From Tabrizicola aquatica (GTDB taxonomy: Bacteria > Pseudomonadota > Alphaproteobacteria > Rhodobacterales > Rhodobacteraceae): a stretch of 64,000 nucleotides of DNA. The notes below the pieces were generated by a model. It was not told the DNA's origin and ran no database searches. It saw only the letters and a program-made list of their open reading frames with translations. How positions within the stretch are numbered: the stretch's first letter is position 1; the number at the start of each line of letters is the position of its first letter. The stretch covers positions 1 to 64,000 of the forward strand of contig NZ_PJON01000001.1 in assembly GCF_002900975.1 (NCBI RefSeq), in the 5' to 3' direction. The position numbers were made by a program, and so were the translations under genes. Of this stretch, positions 63,495-64,000 are shown piece by piece.

Positions 63495-64000
63495 ATGCTG
63501 CGTAGCCTGGACATCCGCGATGTGCTGATCATCGACCGGCTAAGCTTGGAGCTTGAGCCGGGCCTGAACGTGCTGACCGGCGAAACCGGGGCGGGCAAGT
63601 CAATCCTGCTGGACGCGCTTGGTTTCGTGCTGGGCTGGCGCGGTCGGGCCGAACTGGTCCGCCAGGGGGCCGCGCAGGGCGAGGTGACGGCGGTCTTCGA
63701 CCTTGCCCCTGGCCATGCCGCACGCGCGGTGCTGGAAGAGGCCGGGATCGAGGCCGAGGATGAGCTTTTCCTGCGCCGCGTGAACACGGCCGATGGCCGC
63801 AAGACCGCCTTCGTCAATGACCGCCGCGTCTCGGGCGAGGTGTTGCGCGATCTGTCCGACCATCTGGTGGAACTGCATGGCCAGCACGACGACCGGGGCC
63901 TTTTGAACCCGCGCGGCCACCGGTCGCTGCTGGATGCGTTTGCGGGATTGGACCTTGCGCCGCTGCGGGCGGCATGGGCTGCGCAGCGTGAGGCGCGGGC
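63495..64000 (+). CDS. recN: DNA repair protein RecN, N-terminal part (3' end outside window)
   Basis: The first 168 codons of RecN, an SMC-like ATPase in double-strand break repair. It starts MLRSLDIRDVLIIDRLSLEL with Walker A GETGAGKSI at residues 35-43, and continues with the conserved VELHGQHDD. The remaining coiled coil and Walker B lie beyond the right edge. Confidence 0.94.
   Translation, partial: MLRSLDIRDVLIIDRLSLELEPGLNVLTGETGAGKSILLDALGFVLGWRGRAELVRQGAAQGEVTAVFDLAPGHAARAVLEEAGIEAEDELFLRRVNTADGRKTAFVNDRRVSGEVLRDLSDHLVELHGQHDDRGLLNPRGHRSLLDAFAGLDLAPLRAAWAAQREAR

Overview
The window is high-GC chromosomal DNA of an alphaproteobacterium, most likely a facultatively methylotrophic member of the Rhodobacteraceae (Paracoccus/Rhodobacter type). 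The evidence is the flhA-xoxF-cycB order, the ctaC-ctaB-small ORF-ctaG-ctaE cytochrome aa3 operon, and the ftsW-murG-murC-(DUF2484)x2-murB-ddl-ftsQAZ-lpxC-bamD-recN order. I see no rRNA, tRNA, CRISPR array, insertion sequence or prophage.

Region 1 (1-17.8 kb) is a methanol/formaldehyde oxidation island. It starts inside the glutathione-dependent formaldehyde dehydrogenase gene. It then carries a lanthanide-type PQQ methanol dehydrogenase (xoxF), its cytochrome c (cycB), xoxJ, a CXXXCW rhodanese-like protein, and a PQQ-associated ABC system of the PedA1A2BC/Lut type (binding protein, beta-propeller, ATPase, ABC-2 permease). SoxH-like and SoxYZ-like 'quinoprotein relay' proteins and an SsuABC/TauABC-like importer follow. 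A regulatory trio (LuxR-type response regulator, FIST-domain sensor, hybrid histidine kinase) and two unknown exported proteins complete the region. A 13-bp element of the form tACTTTnGGnTGA lies upstream of four of its transcription units, about 50 bp before the start codon in three of them, and suggests a common regulator.

Region 2 (17.8-30.2 kb) is a compact carbohydrate-type catabolic locus and the most intriguing part of the window. It holds a RuBisCO-like protein, a two-subunit transketolase, a ribose-type ABC importer, a methylthioribose-kinase homologue (mtnK), a methylthioribose-1-phosphate isomerase homologue (mtnA), a SorC-family regulator, and a fused class II aldolase/short-chain dehydrogenase. 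Two divergent promoter regions in it share a 22-bp imperfect palindrome, the likely SorC-family operator. The set resembles the 5-deoxyribose / methylthioribose 'DHAP shunt' (kinase, isomerase, class II aldolase) with an added RuBisCO-like protein and transketolase branch that I cannot assign to a characterised pathway.

Region 3 (30.3-51 kb) is housekeeping and accessory: tex, tldD, an alpha/beta hydrolase, the ctaC-ctaB-orf-ctaG-ctaE-surf1 cytochrome oxidase operon, thrC, an M16 peptidase, a GNAT acetyltransferase, an exported MBL-fold protein, a D-2-hydroxyacid-type FAD oxidoreductase, apt-mtnP, a P-loop kinase, an amidohydrolase and a large chemoreceptor.

Region 4 (51.1-64 kb) is the distal half of the division and cell-wall cluster, from ftsW to ftsZ, then lpxC, bamD and the 5' part of recN, which runs off the end. 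Two copies of a 48-bp double-palindrome repeat lie at about 32.7 and 54.8 kb. Many start codons were moved downstream of the longest possible ORF because of Shine-Dalgarno placement, signal peptides or stop/start overlaps; the reasons are given per gene.
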